This document shows positions 34,347 through 46,321 of a stretch of 64,000 nucleotides of DNA, in pieces (positions within the stretch are counted from its first letter, which is position 1; each line of letters opens with the position of its first letter). Location: positions 71,529,623-71,593,622 of the forward strand of contig NC_081861.1 of NCBI RefSeq assembly GCF_963259705.1, in the 5' to 3' direction. The notes beneath the pieces were generated by a model that saw only the letters and a program-made list of their open reading frames with translations, had not been told where the DNA came from and did no database searches. Both the position numbers and the translations under genes were made by a program. This DNA is from Myotis daubentonii (lineage: Eukaryota > Chordata > Mammalia > Chiroptera > Vespertilionidae).

Positions 34347-34600
34347 AGAGGCCACATGTTGTAAAATCCTATTTCTACTAAATGTCTAAAATAAGCAAAT
34401 CCAGAAAGTAGCTTACCAGTTCCTAGGGGTTTGGAGGAAGGAGAAATGGGAATAGCTGCTAATGGGTTTGAGGCATTGAATTGTTCAATAATTAGATAGT
34501 GGTGATGGCTGTACATTTTTTAGAATACATTAATATTTATAAAAATATACACTTTCAAAAGGTACATTTTGTAGTATGTGAATTACATTTAATACCTACT
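34347..34600 (+). repeat. Old L1 3' end, last piece of the nest host
   Basis: It continues from 33833: CCACATGTTGTAAAATCC, then the TAGATAGTGGTGATGGCTGT 3' UTR wording. See the entry at 27715. Confidence 0.65.
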
Positions 34601-35776
34601 TTAAAAACATTTTCATCTGAAAAATGTAGTTATATTTTTAAGGTATTGCCACCTATGCTACTATGTGTATGCATATTCATTGTACAAATCTATTGTAATT
34701 ATTTTATCACTCCTTAAATGTAAAAAAGGGAAAATCATTTAGAAGTCAAGACATTTATTTGGCCTAATAAAATAAAAGTGAAATTTTTGACAGCTTTCAT
34801 AATTTGGTGAGCAATATTTACATATGTACTCATCCAAGATGTACAATTAAAACATAGACATGGATTTCATTTTCAAGTGGCAAAAATAAATTTGCCATTC
34901 TTGCTGATTTTCTCAAATATGCTAAGATTATCTAAATAATTGCTTCTAATCTCTAATTTTTCATACTTAGATAAACCTTAATATTTAGATTAAGTTCCAT
35001 TCAAGTAATGAAACAACTATTAAATAACATGAAGTCAATAAATTTAAAAAATATATCACAGTGCAATGTTTTCTTCTGTATTTCTCCTGTGTTAAATACT
35101 TCTTCATTGAATACAGTAATTATGTTTTGATATGTTAGTAGGGGCAAATATTGGTACGCAATTTGAAACATATATTAATATATTTTATTATTAGTGCCAT
35201 ATATCTTATTAGTATTTTTGTTCCAAATTCCAAAACTATAGTATAGGAAAGAGAAATATATTTGATAGAGACTATACTTATCAAAACTTAGTAATTAAGT
35301 AAGTATTCCAAATACTCCTTGTTTTAGCATATCTAATCTTGAATGATGTGTTTTTGTAAAACTGTCTATTAAGTATGTTGTCTGTGTTTTCAACAATGTA
35401 GGAGCAGCATATTTACAACTAAATATCCTAATTATAAAAGCATTAACAATGATGGGCCTCTATCAATGTTATTCTCTCAGAGTTTCATAATGTATTAATA
35501 ATCTCTCTTTGTAACTCCAACAAAAATAATCAACATAATCCAGTGGTGAAATAGGCAATAAACACCTTCTCCATTTGTTTTGCTATCTCACTTTCAGTTT
35601 AATAGTTACAACGGCCTTAGTGGCTAATCTTGTATTGTGGCACATGATTATTTTACAAATAAAGGCATTTGAATTTACTGATTTACTGAATATGGAGAGC
35701 AGGTTTAGGCAAACTTTGATACAAAGAACAACTTTGTCCCACTGTCTGTTTTTGTAAAAACAGGGTTTTGTTATTG
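34601..35776. other. AT-rich unique sequence
   Basis: This 1.2-kb region contains no supported gene or recognisable repeat. Confidence 0.5.
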
Positions 35777-35949
35777 TTGTTTTGTTTTAAATATGATTTT
35801 ATTGACTTTAGAGAAGAGGAAAGGAGAGGGAGAGAGAAACATTGACCTGTTGAGGGGATCACCTGGGTATATGTCCTGATCAGGAATTGAATCGGCGACC
35901 TTTTGGTGCATGGGGCAATGCTCAACCAACTAAGCCACACTGACCAGGG
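35777..35949 (-). mobile_element. Ves-like tRNA SINE, diverged
   Basis: The minus strand starts CCCTGGTCAGTGTGGCTTAG, with GTTGGTTGAGCATTG, a B-box-like GATTCAATTCC and a CTCTCCTTTCC-type tail. It is shorter and more diverged than the other Ves copies. Edges are approximate. Confidence 0.75.
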
Positions 35950-36759
35950 TTAAAATTCAGTTTCATTGGAATGTACCTAAGCCCATTAGTTCATGAATTA
36001 CCTGTGGCTTCTTCCATACTATAACAGGGTGGGTAAGTAGTTAAGACAATGACCATATGCTTACTAGGCTAAAATGATTTACTCTTTTGTTTGCTGATCT
36101 CTTATCTAGAGGAAGAGTGTTGGATTTGTAAAAATTATCTTGTTTATATACTTTATTTTAAAGTGGTAAAACTGAGGCCAAAATGTGTCAGAAAACTTAG
36201 GTTATAATTAATCATAACAACAACAATGGTAAAACCAAATATTATATATTAAGATTTTATTCTGTGCCAAGTATTACACAAAGTGGTTAACAACATGCCA
36301 ATTTACAAATGTGGAATTGTCCCATAGAAAGTTTGATAACCTTGCCCAGAATCATCCCTGTAGACCATGCTGGAAGCAGCATTTGAATATAAATTTGTCT
36401 GGTTCAAAAGCGTCTTCTTTTCTATCAAATCGTGTTCCCCAAAAATGATTAGTTTGCAAAATTTCTAAAATTTTCTCCATTAATCCTGGTACATAACACA
36501 TAAATAACTACTTTCCACAATGGCTTTTAAAATACAATGTTAATACCATATATTCACTTTGACCCAAGGTCAAGAATCAATAAATTTTGTTAATTATAAG
36601 ATAGGGTGCTTCATCATAAATTTTAAGTATCAATTCTATTTTCAGAAAATCAAATGTCCATCAATAAGGTAAATCAGTAGGAATAGTTAAAATATATTTA
36701 TTTTTAAAAGATGAATAGAAAGAAGAAATACAAATATTGTTAAACAATATTATCTGATA
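35950..36759. other. AT-rich unique sequence
   Basis: No gene or named repeat is seen. Confidence 0.5.
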
Positions 36760-37389
36760 CTAGAGGCCTGGTGCACAAGATTTGTGCACACGGGGTTCTC
36801 CTGAGCCCAGCCTGCACCCTCTCCAATCCAGGACCCCTCAGGGGATGTCCAACTGCAGGTTTAGGCCCGATCCCACTGGGATTGGGCCTAAACCTGCAGT
36901 CGGACATCTCTCTCACAATCCAGGACAACTGGCTCCTAACTGCTCACCTGCCTGCCAGCCTGATCACCCCTAACTGCCTCCCTTGATGGCATGGTCTCTC
37001 CCAACTGTCCCACCCACTGGTCTGGTCACCCTTAACTCCCACCCCCCCACCAGCGTGGTCTCCTCTTACTGCCCCCATGCCATCCTGGTCACCCCCAACT
37101 GCCCCCCACCACCAGCCTGGTTGCCCCATGCAGCCTGCTGTTCAGTCGTTTGGTTGCCCCTCACTAACACCCCTGCCAGCCTGGTGGCCCCACACAGCCT
37201 GCTATTCAGTCATTTGGTTGCCCCTCACTAACACCCCTGCCGGCCTGGTGGCCCCACGCAGCCTGCTGCTCAGTTGTTTGGTCATCCCTCACTAGCCCCC
37301 CTGCTGGCCTTGTCACCCTACTCAGCCTGTTCGGTCATCCGTTCAGTTGTTTTGACTGCTATGGTCGCTTAGGCACTTATATATATAGA
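36760..37389 (-). mobile_element. HeliBat-type Helitron with internal minisatellite
   Basis: The left end CTAGAGGCCTGGTGCACAAG and the hairpin GTGCACAAGATTTGTGCAC form the 3' terminus on the minus strand. The right end (TTATATATATAGA) is a decayed 5' TC end. A 24-bp-scale inverted pair (TGCAGGTTTAGGCCC / GGGCCTAAACCTGCA, about 36853-36900) flanks a short centre. At 37127-37330 a unit of about 66 bp is repeated three times. Confidence 0.87.
37127..37330. repeat. Minisatellite, about 66-bp unit, three copies
   Basis: The phrase GCAGCCTGCTGTTCAGTCGT, then TTTGGTTGCCCCTCACTAAC and CACCCCTGCCAGCCTGGTGG, repeats with variants at about 37127, 37193 and 37259, then decays. It lies inside the Helitron. 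Confidence 0.85.
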
Positions 37390-37488
37390 TTGTTCCTATC
37401 AAGATGTTTGCTTTCTGAACGAAATAATTGCCTGCATCAAGTTTTTCAGAGTATTCAATTAGAATTTAAAGTGTCCATTTATATTTAA

Positions 37489-37701
37489 CTAGAGGCCCAG
37501 TGCATGAAATTTGTTCACTGGTAAGGTCCCTAGCGGCTGCTGGCTGCTGGCCGGGTACTCCCTCCCTTTCCCCAGCCATCTGCTACCGCCACTGACTGGA
37601 ACTTCCCTCCCTTTCCCCGTCTGGCCCCACCCCCTTGTCAAACTCCCAGACAACTCCTGGTCGAGAGGACAATTTTCATACTACACTTTTATTACATAGG
37701 A
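37489..37701 (-). mobile_element. Short HeliBat-type Helitron, 213 bp
   Basis: The left end is CTAGAGGCCCAGTGCATG with hairpin-like CATGAAATTTG. The right end, on the minus strand, is TCCTATGTAATAAAAGTG. Both termini are present, so this is an internally very reduced element. Confidence 0.85.
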
Positions 37702-38362
37702 TTTCAAGGCCAACTTAAAAAAATAATGTTCAGTTTAGATAAGAAACTGCTTCACAAAATATTATGAGAATAAAAATATTTTTTCAAATGTCATAGTCAT
37801 GAGGTGAAAAAGTTATTGTAAGCCATTACTGAAATGGAAATTAGAAAATGAGGGACACTGTTTAATTATTTTGATGCTAGCAGATATTTAAATGTTAACT
37901 TTTTCATCTCTTCCTTTTTTATTTATATTTCTGTGTTTTTTCTGAAGCATTAACTTTGGTGGCACTTCACAAAGAAATGATACATTAATAGAAGTTCAAG
38001 ACTGAAACCACATCTATAAATTATCCAATCACCCAAACATAATTTTTTAACATATAGAGGTTATTCACCAAATTGGCAGTATTGCTTTTGGAGTAGAATT
38101 TCATTAGCTGCTACCATTCAAAACAATGCATTTATTTCATGAAAATTCAATGAGGAAAGTTTTGTACCTTAATATGTGGAATATGTTTGCTTTTTCTCCT
38201 CCTAATTATTTTCTCAGAGAAGTATGTGTTGGATGTAACAGTTCCCCCTAATGCCTGTAACTTAGGTTTATCAACAACCACATATCCCTTTTTCTAGTTC
38301 ATTCATCACATATCAAAATTCACTGCTTGGGAAATTATCAGCTGGGTTGTTTATCTGATGGT
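37702..38362. other. AT-rich unique sequence
   Basis: No gene or recognised repeat. Confidence 0.5.
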
Positions 38363-38367
38363 ATAAG

Positions 38368-38792
38368 TGTGGGAAACTGTTATTGCCTTCACTATCTGAT
38401 AAGCTTAGACAGAGAACCCCCCCCCCCCCGCCCCAAGGCTGGGTGCCTTTGAAGCCCTAGCAAAGGTCAGAGCTAGGTGCCACCTCTGTTTGTCCAGACA
38501 GTGATAGCTGAAACTACTCCCCCATTTATTATTATGTAAATCCTTGCTGATGGGCTAGTCTGCTTGTTACTAGGGGGTCACCTGCCTAAGGAAGGGCTTA
38601 TGCTGTGGGTGCATCCCAGATCAATAAAAGCTTGGTGAGGCCTGAGCACTGAGGAAGTCCTTCGGGACTTGCCGCCTGGTCCCCCAATATTGCAAAATTA
38701 TCGCGTGTCTTTTTCTCTCATTTGTTGTGCGGCTCCTCTTTCAAATACCGAACCCTACTCCAAGCAGAACGTGGAGGGAGTCTTACTTGACA
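38368..38792 (+). mobile_element. Solo ERV LTR, 425 bp, family A (second copy)
   Basis: It begins TGTGGGAAACTGTTATTGCC and ends CTTACTTGACA, with ATAAG on both sides (38363-38367 and 38793-38797). It parallels 6179-6611 base for base over most of its length, including GATCAATAAAAGCTTGG (about 38619). A run of C (38407-38419) marks slippage. No viral interior is present. Confidence 0.87.
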
Positions 38793-38797
38793 ATAAG

Positions 38798-41500
38798 CTC
38801 TGAAAACATGTTATCATATTACAACAGTTTCTGCCTTGTATGCTCTTTTAGGTATGTTTTCATCAATGTTGCACTTGAAAATCATTTGTTATTTAAGGAA
38901 ATTACCTCCAACACTGGTATGTATCATCATTCCCATTTTGTCCATCTTGTTCTGAGTAAAGTTTCTCTATTTTCTGGCCACATAGATATGGCATAGTGTG
39001 AGAGAAAAGCCACCCAAATCACTGAATCCATTTCTACTGAGAAAATTTTGCCCTTGTATATATTATTTCCTCTGAAAAAGATCTTTTGATTTCAGTAAAG
39101 GAATTGATTTTGTGTTTGTATATGTGTGTGGAGGGGAGGGTGATGTTTAGTATCATAGCATAATATTGATATAAAGTCTAAAGCAGTTTTATTGTTAAAT
39201 AAAGCTTTAAAAGTAAAAAAAAAAAATGCCAATAAGTATCCTAGGAATAGAGCTAAAAAATGTGATAATTTTTTTTTTGTTTCTGCAGAAAGAAAAAAAT
39301 GTTAGGGATAAATTGGCAGATAGGTCTGTGTTTAGGATTACAGTCAACTAATTTACACTGAATTGAATTCAACTGATGCTAGAATCTCTATTTTCAAATA
39401 AAAGTTTTTGTTTGGATTAAAAATATCTAATATGACAATTTCAACCGATGTGGACAAATATATATTCACTTAATTTTATAGACTTGATTTCTCATGTAAC
39501 TATTAAGGAGTATTCTGTGTTACATATCTCAAAACTCCTTTCTCTTTTAGCGTAATCTATTTTTTCATATATTCTTAAATATCTAGATATTTATCAGTTA
39601 TTCAATTTTCTCTTTTATCCAAATCTATAAACTTTCTACTATTTGCTGATCTTGTTCACTCCCTTTTTACTCCAACAATAAGCAACTCGTAAGTGCAATA
39701 ATATGTTATCAGTCATGAACAACACTTCTTACATGATTGCGGATCTAACTAGGACAATATAATTTGTTCTTGTAGATAGAATACAAGTGTCACTTCAGGC
39801 TGAAGGCACTCAAGCGGCCAATGTGCCTCCATCTTAATTCTCTTTTCAAATAAGGCAGTTAGAGAGGACTCAAGAAGCTTGAAAGGTTGGTGAAGAGAAA
39901 AACATGGAAAAGGATTGGATCCCTAAAATAATGCATGCAGAATAGCTGTCTATCTATTATGAATAAGTACATTGAATTTTATATATACAAATAAAATTCT
40001 ATTTACATTGAATTTTATATATAAAAATAAAATTCTATTTAACAATGATCTTAAAATATTACTCTTAGGTGACTTGTGAATATAGTTAAGGCAGCAGAAA
40101 ACTGCATAAATTTGGAGCTTCATTGGCTTAGAAAACACAAGAGGTTCTGCACCCCAAATAACAGGAAAAAAATTGAAAGAAGCTTTGAGTAGTAAAGATA
40201 CATTAAAATTATTTTAATTAAACAAAGGATCTCAATCTTTGGGGTAAATAAAATTTATATTACGATGTTTTCTTCTATTCTGATCTGTTACTGCAGATGA
40301 CATTAAGGTACAAGTCATCAAGTTGAAAGACCTGTGAGTGAGCAAGAAAGCCACCCTCAAATTGTTTCCTCTTTGTTAGCATTGCTCTCTGAGGTAGGCA
40401 GTCCTATGATTTTACAGAGGTTAGAAGCAGGTTCATAGAGATTATGTACATTTCTTAAGATTACACAACTCTGTCTCATATTAGCATTATTCCCACTGTT
40501 AGCAATTGATGATGCTTGTGCTATAGGTTTTGGTGATTTGGGGACATGTTATTAGCTATAACAGACAGGCACTATAGATAGGTTACAATGTGGTTGCAAA
40601 AAAAAAGGCTCAGTGGATTACAACAATAATGTTTATTTCTTCCTTCTGCTATTTGTCTAACATGAGTCATCTGGGAGTCTCTGCTCATTGTAATCACAGG
40701 TTGACAGATTAGTTACCATCTCCAAAGTTTCTATATATAAAAAAATATAACTTTGTATAATCATGAACTGACAATTAAATACTCTGTATAGTAATTAACA
40801 AATATCAACTCTGCTGCCAACTATTTGCATGGCATTACCCTATCACAAGGAGCAACTGCAGCTGTAATCTAAGTAGTGATATTTTCATGTTACTGAAAAT
40901 GGTAAAATGGAAATATTTGGTGAACAGCATAATACCATAGAGACATTTTGGCCCTTTATACTTGGTTACATTATTAAATGTCCAGACTCTCAAGACTCAA
41001 CAGCATTTGCCAAATTAATATAATTCATGGATTGGATATCACCAAAATATAAAGTTCACATAATTTTCTGTGGCCACAATAAGAATAGAAACCCAGTAAT
41101 CTAAATGCCTTCTGTCATGGAGCTGCTATTGAGACACAGCGAGTCACAATATTTGAATCTTTTGATCACTTTTGAACTTGTTAAAGTTATAGATCAACAT
41201 TGTGTTCACTTATACTTTTCATATAATTTATGTATTCATTCATTGTTCATTTATTTATAGAACATCTGTCCTTGACCCCTAAAGACTTACTACACATTGA
41301 GGATAAAGGAATATCAGAATGAAAAGTTTATAAAAATGGATCTCCATAAGGAATATAGATAACATCTTGCTGGTGACATTGGACAAAGTCTTAAAAGCTA
41401 GTTTATATACTTACAAGAGGCATTTAGAATAAGCAGAGATTTCTAGGGGTTTGAAACCACTAGTAGAAAAAAGTTAAGAAGGTATATGCTTATGTTAGCA
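38798..41500. other. AT-rich unique sequence with a short tandem duplication
   Basis: This is the longest stretch of apparently single-copy DNA in the window. No ORF has family resemblance. A 36-bp unit is duplicated at 39969-40040 (ACATTGAATTTTATATATA start). Confidence 0.5.
39969..40040. repeat. 36-bp tandem duplication
   Basis: The unit starting ACATTGAATTTTATATATAC at 39969 repeats at 40005, with minor differences. Confidence 0.9.
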
Positions 41501-41978
41501 TATGTAGCTTAATACTAATAAAAGAAGGGGACAAAGGAAGTATAAGCCTGCCAGGAAGGTGCAGCTTCGCACACTCCAGGGGATAGCAGCATTGCCACAA
41601 TCCTCCCTTCTCCCATGTAGGTAGCAGCCTGCCCTCTAGTACCAGATTGGGGGGAAGGAGGAGGCAGACAGAGTTTAAGCACATGTTCAGTAAGAGCCAA
41701 GATGGGGACCATAGAAGCCTGTCAGTCTAGCCTGGGAGAAGGATAGGATTGGATCCTGGGCAGAAAAACAAACAAACAAAAACAACAACAACAACAAAAA
41801 AAAAACAACCCCAGATGACCTCCAAAGTAGATTGGTTAGGGGGTGGACCTGTCAAAATCTGCCTCTCTCTGGGTAACATGCACACTTGTTTGTTGGTGCA
41901 TTTTCTCTCCATAGCAACCATGTGGCCTTAGCAGCTGCCTGGGGCCTGAACACAGCACCAGCTACGAATAGACTAAGC
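41501..41978. other. Unassigned moderately GC-rich sequence
   Basis: This segment and 42128-42400, on either side of a hAT MITE, are less AT-rich than their surroundings. They may be one unrecognised old repeat or LTR. A CAA-rich simple run lies at about 41766-41808. Frames on both strands are broken and match nothing that I know. Confidence 0.35.
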
Positions 41979-42127
41979 CAGTGGTCAGCAAACTGCTGCT
42001 CGCGAGCCACATGTGGCTCTTTGGCCCCTTGAGGGTGGCTCTTCCACAAAATACCAGGTGCAGGCGCGCACGTACAGTGCGATTGAAATTTCGTGGCCCA
42101 TGCGCAAAAGTCATTTGCCGACCACTG
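41979..42127 (+). mobile_element. hAT MITE (terminal repeat CAGTGGTCAGCAAACTGC), 149 bp
   Basis: It starts CAGTGGTCAGCAAACTGC and ends TCATTTGCCGACCACTG, imperfect inverted termini typical of small hAT elements, with GCCACATGTGGCTCTTTGGC inside. An exact 8-bp duplication is not seen (GACTAAGC and GAAACTAA). This is a different family from the copies at 14786 and 16500. Confidence 0.85.
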
Positions 42128-42683
42128 GAAACTAAACAGGTGGGACAGGGACATGGACTGAACCAATGGCACAAAATACCTTGGCATTGGCTCTGTTTCT
42201 GGGCCTGATGAAGACAAGATTGGAGGTTTTCCACAGAAGGATGGGTGGAGATGAGACATTGGGAACCCAGGAGCAGCCTTCTATTTCCACCCCAATGAAT
42301 CTTACCACTAAACCTCATCCTCCCAGGCATCAGTCTCCCTAAAAGTTTTTCTTGCCACTTCATGAAAGGACTACATTTCCACTGGCAATACTTATACTAA
42401 CTGTAATTGCTTATGTATTTCTTCAAATTTTATGTCTAATTCTTCTCTAAATGTGATTGTTTATAACAATGTAGGAGTACATTCTCTCTTTTTATACACT
42501 AGAGTCACTAGTGTAGTATTAAGTGCCACATTAAATGCATGATAAATTTTTATTAAAATAATATGTCATTGATAATATTTTATTTTTCATTGAAAGAACA
42601 GAATCTTTCCTTATATTAGTATAATAATTAAAATAAAATTACTAACATACAGCCATATTTATTGTTTATGTTTTCCATAAAAA
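42128..42683. other. Unassigned sequence, then AT-rich DNA
   Basis: 42128-42400 continues the GC-richer stretch to the left of the MITE; the rest is AT-rich. No gene is supported. Confidence 0.4.
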
Positions 42684-43340
42684 TCCTATATAATAAAAGC
42701 CTAGGTGGCATCATGCCCTTGTGTGACTCCCTTGCTCAACGCCATCACAAGATGGCCACAACAAGATGGCCACCACAAGATGGCTGGCAGGGGAGGGAAG
42801 TTGTAGCAATCAGACCAGCAAGGGAGGGCAGTTGGGGGTGAACAGGCCAGCAGGGGAAGGGAGTTGGGGGCCATCCGGCAAGGGAGGGAAATTGGGGGCA
42901 ATCAGGCCGGCAGGGGAAGGTAGTTGGGGATGATCAGGCTGGAAGGGGAGGGCAGTTGGGGATGACCTGGCCAGCAGGGGAGAGCAGTTTGGGAGGGACA
43001 AGGCCTGCAGGGGAGGGCATTTGGGGGCCATCCGGCTGGCAGGAAAGGGAAGCTGGGGGTGATTGGACTGGCAGGGGAGGGCAGTTGGGGGTGATTAGGC
43101 TGGCAGGGGAGTAGTTAGGGGTCAATCAGGCCAGCAGGGGAGTGGTTAGGGGCAATCATGCAGGGCAGGCAGGCAAGCAGTTAGGAGCCAGCAGTCCCAG
43201 ATTGTGAGAGGGATGTCCCAGGGATCGGGCCTAAACCGGCAGTCAGACATCCCCCAAGGGATCCCAGATTGGAGAGGGTTCAGGCCAGGCTGAGGGACAT
43301 CCCCTCTCCTATGCACAAATTTAATGCACTGGGCCTCTAA
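42684..43340 (+). mobile_element. HeliBat-type Helitron with G-rich tandem units
   Basis: It starts TCCTATATAATAAAAGCC and ends GCACTGGGCCTCTAA (CTAG changed to CTAA). 42784-43160 holds roughly 13 units of 25-36 bp of the type GGCAGGGGAGGGCAGTTGGG. Near the 3' end it carries the family's GGGATGTCCCAGGGATCGGG block. Another Helitron starts at the very next base. Confidence 0.88.
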
Positions 43341-43841
43341 TCCTATCTAATAAAGAGGGAGTATGCTAATTGACCCTCATGCCTTCACAAGGATGGTGGC
43401 TCCTGCAGCCAATTAGGAGGGAATATGCTAAGTGACTGCTCTGCCCTCAAAGATGGCGGCACCCACAACCACAAGATGGCGGCACCCAGTCCCCTTAGCC
43501 CCACCGGGGTGGCAGGCATGCGGCAAGGCTGTACTGTGTGCCTGCCTCCAAAGTGCCCCAGTCCCCCAGCCCCCAAGCTGCCCAGGGCTGGCATGAGACA
43601 CAGGCAAGCCTCGGATGGCAGCTGCCCAGCCGCCCAGGGCCGCCTGAGGCTCAGGTTACCAGGACTGGCTGAGGCTTGCGCTGTCAGCCTTGGCAACAGC
43701 AGAGGTGTGATGGAGGCATTGCCTTCCCCTGATTGCCGGGTCGCCTCCTTCCCCTGAGGGCTCCTGGACTGTGAGAGAGGGCAGGCCAAGCTGAGGGACC
43801 CCCCGCTCCAGTGCATGAATGTTCATGCACCTGGCCCCTAG
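43341..43841 (+). mobile_element. HeliBat-type Helitron joined head-to-tail to the previous one
   Basis: It starts TCCTATCTAATAAAGAGGG and ends with the hairpin GTGCATGAATGTTCATGCAC, then CTGGCCCCTAG. It is a close relative of 14238-14755. No spacer separates it from the upstream element. Confidence 0.9.
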
Positions 43842-44390
43842 TAGTTCTATAAATACCTATACATAAAAGTATGATTGGACCTGAATTTGACAAATATGTA
43901 TTCCTTATTTTATGGTTTGAGAAATATTCAGAAATATACCAACTCAATCAATATGGACAGGAATAGTGGTTTTATTTTTAATATAATAAATATTTCTGAT
44001 GCATGATTGGAAGGACTTGAAACAAGATAAATTGTAGGAAGCAGAGCTATCATCCTCATAATTGTTGGCCCTCATATTGCTCTTCCAATAAGCTTATTGC
44101 CTCGTCTTTCCTTTTATGTAGCAATATAAAAGTTTGTCTTTCTGGAAAGATGATAATTTCCCCAAAGACCACAACTTCACACAAAAAAAAACCTCATATG
44201 GGAAATAGTTTTCATATAACTGCTCAGATGCACATAGAACAGCATAACCTAGATGAAGGAAGACAACTGGGTCATATAACTTGAAATATAATTAAAGTAT
44301 GCCTTTCCCAAAAATATATTCTAGTGTCATTTTCTCTGAAATTCAAAACATTGTATTTTTTCCTTTGCATTAAGGCAATTTATCTCCAGA
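43842..44390. other. AT-rich unique sequence
   Basis: Nothing recognised. Confidence 0.5.
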
Positions 44391-45220
44391 CGGCCACTTT
44401 AAAGTTTAAATGGGGCCACTATGGAAAAAAACTTAGAGGTTCCTCAAAAAATTAAGAATAGAGTTATCATATAACACAACAATCCCTCTTCTGGGTATCA
44501 AAAATAAATATAGAAGGAATGTAACTCAACACAATAAAGGCCATATATGAAAGGCCACAGTTAATATCATAGTCACTGAAGAAAAAATGAAGCTTTACCT
44601 CCAATATCTAATGTTAAAAATGCACACTCTTCATTTCTGTTCAACATAGTACTGCAAGTCCTAGCCACAGCAATTACAAAAAAAATAAGAAGTTTCTCAA
44701 TTATTTAATAGTTTCATTTTATTGAAGTTTAAACTCAATGTGCAACAACATGGATGAACCTGAAAGATATTATGCTAAGTGAAATATGCCAGGCACGGAA
44801 AGACAAATACTGTATGCGCTCACTCTTATGTGAAATCTGTAATAGTCCAAATTAATGAGGCACAGAGTCAAATGGTGGTTGCCAGGTATTGGAGATATGA
44901 GGAATTTGGGAGATGTTGGTCAAGGAGTATAAAATTTCATTTATCCAAGATGAATCATTTCTCAAGATCTAATATATAGCAATGAAACTCTAGGTAACAA
45001 TACTTTATTTTATGATTGAAATTGCTAAATAGGTAGATCTTTTAAGCTCTCACAACAACAACAAAAATGTTAGCTGTGTCAGGTGATGGGTGTTTTAATT
45101 AGTTTGATTGTGGGAATTATTTCAGAATTTATATGCATATCAAAGCATGCATGAACTTGTACAACGTAAATATGTAAAATGTCTATTTGTCAATTATACC
45201 TCAATAAAGCTGGAAGAAAA
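44391..45220 (+). repeat. Old L1 (L1M-type) ORF2 end and 3' UTR, rearranged
   Basis: 44400-44720 mixes ORF2 C-terminal wording (GAGTTATCATATAACACAAC) with more internal RT wording (CATAGTACTGCAAGTCCTAG). 44740-45220 is a coherent ORF2 end (GATATTATGCTAAGTGAAAT) plus 3' UTR that finishes TACCTCAATAAAGCTGG. Order and gaps show deletions or more than one fragment. Nothing is open. Confidence 0.6.
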
Positions 45221-45430
45221 TAAAAATTGGGGTGATGTGGGGGGGTGGGAAAAGATCAACCAAAGAACTTGTATGCATATATGCATAACCCATTCTACAG
45301 ACAATAGGGTGGCAAAGGCCTGGGATGGGGAACTGGGAGGTGGTGGCCTAGAATGGGTCAATGGGGGAAAGAGGGGAACATATGCAATACTTTCAACAAT
45401 AAAGATTTAATTTTAAAAAAAGAAAGGAAA
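45221..45430 (+). mobile_element. 5'-truncated younger L1 3' end
   Basis: It carries the bat L1 3' UTR wording AGATCAACCAAAGAACTTGT, then GCATATATGCATAACC and ATACTTTCAACAATAAAG, with an A-rich tail at 45400-45430. It is equivalent to 62510-62670. Only the 3' UTR is present. Confidence 0.75.
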
Positions 45431-45496
45431 AATAAAATGGAAAAAATCACACAGACATTTTCCCTAACCACTTATGATCAAATCAGCATGGAATAG

Positions 45497-45650
45497 TGGC
45501 CTGGCTGGTGTCCCTCAGTGGTTAAGCATCCACCTAAGAATCAAGATGTCATGGTTCAATTTCCAATCAGTGCACATGCCCAGGTTGTTAAATCACAGTC
45601 CCCTTTCCTTAATCAATCTTTCATTTCTTTATTAATGTTTTTATTACATT
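45497..45650 (+). mobile_element. Ves-like SINE, diverged
   Basis: The tRNA-like head GCCTGGCTGGTGTCCCTCAG, then GGTTCAATTTCC as the B-box and a CCCAGGTTG body, are followed by a decayed tail. Edges are approximate. Confidence 0.65.
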
Positions 45651-46321
45651 TAATTGATATGTTTCATTACTTTTTTTCTCTCTACAGAATTTCTGGTTCA
45701 ATAAATGTCCTTTGAACTAAAATAAATGAATATAATACTAGTAGAGCTACTTTTACAAAATAAAAATGGAGTTTTTTTTTTTAACGGATAAAGACCTATA
45801 TAAAAAGTTTTCATTAAAATGAAAAAATATAGTTTTAGTTAGTTGTAATTTTACCAGGTAGAGTTCTAATAAAAAACTCGAATGAAAGAATTTGAGAATT
45901 ATCCTTAAGGATAATAAAGAATTATCCTTATCCTAATTTAAACAGAAACTTACTGCTTTTGTCCCCATACAGTATAATATCCCTTATAGAACACAGAAAT
46001 AATTCTGTGCAGTTAACAAATTTGCATTCACTCTAACACTATGTCAGCTTCACATATCAAAAAAGAATGTTATAAAAAACATGCCATGTTCACTTTAATA
46101 TCATTAGGTGAGCCTCATTGGGAAATACACAAATGCCATCTAAGTAATATGACATTATTCAGACAAGTCCAATATTGTTTAAAATCTAGAATCAAGGAAA
46201 TATTTAATATTTGATGATACAATAATTGAAGAAAAATAAGTAAATGATGAAAGAAGTGACATTATAAGTAAGTTTATTGATCTTTTATTTCAAATAAAAA
46301 CTTACAGCAAGAAAAACATTC
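45651..46321. other. AT-rich unique sequence
   Basis: No gene or named repeat is seen. Confidence 0.5.

Noticed and set aside
37127..37330. CRISPR-like array
   Set aside because: The units are contiguous 66-bp minisatellite repeats without constant repeats separated by unique spacers, in vertebrate DNA.
41505..41640. ACTAATAAAAG followed by CTCTAG, resembling Helitron ends
   Set aside because: The 5' TC and the 3' hairpin are missing and the interior does not match HeliBat sequence.
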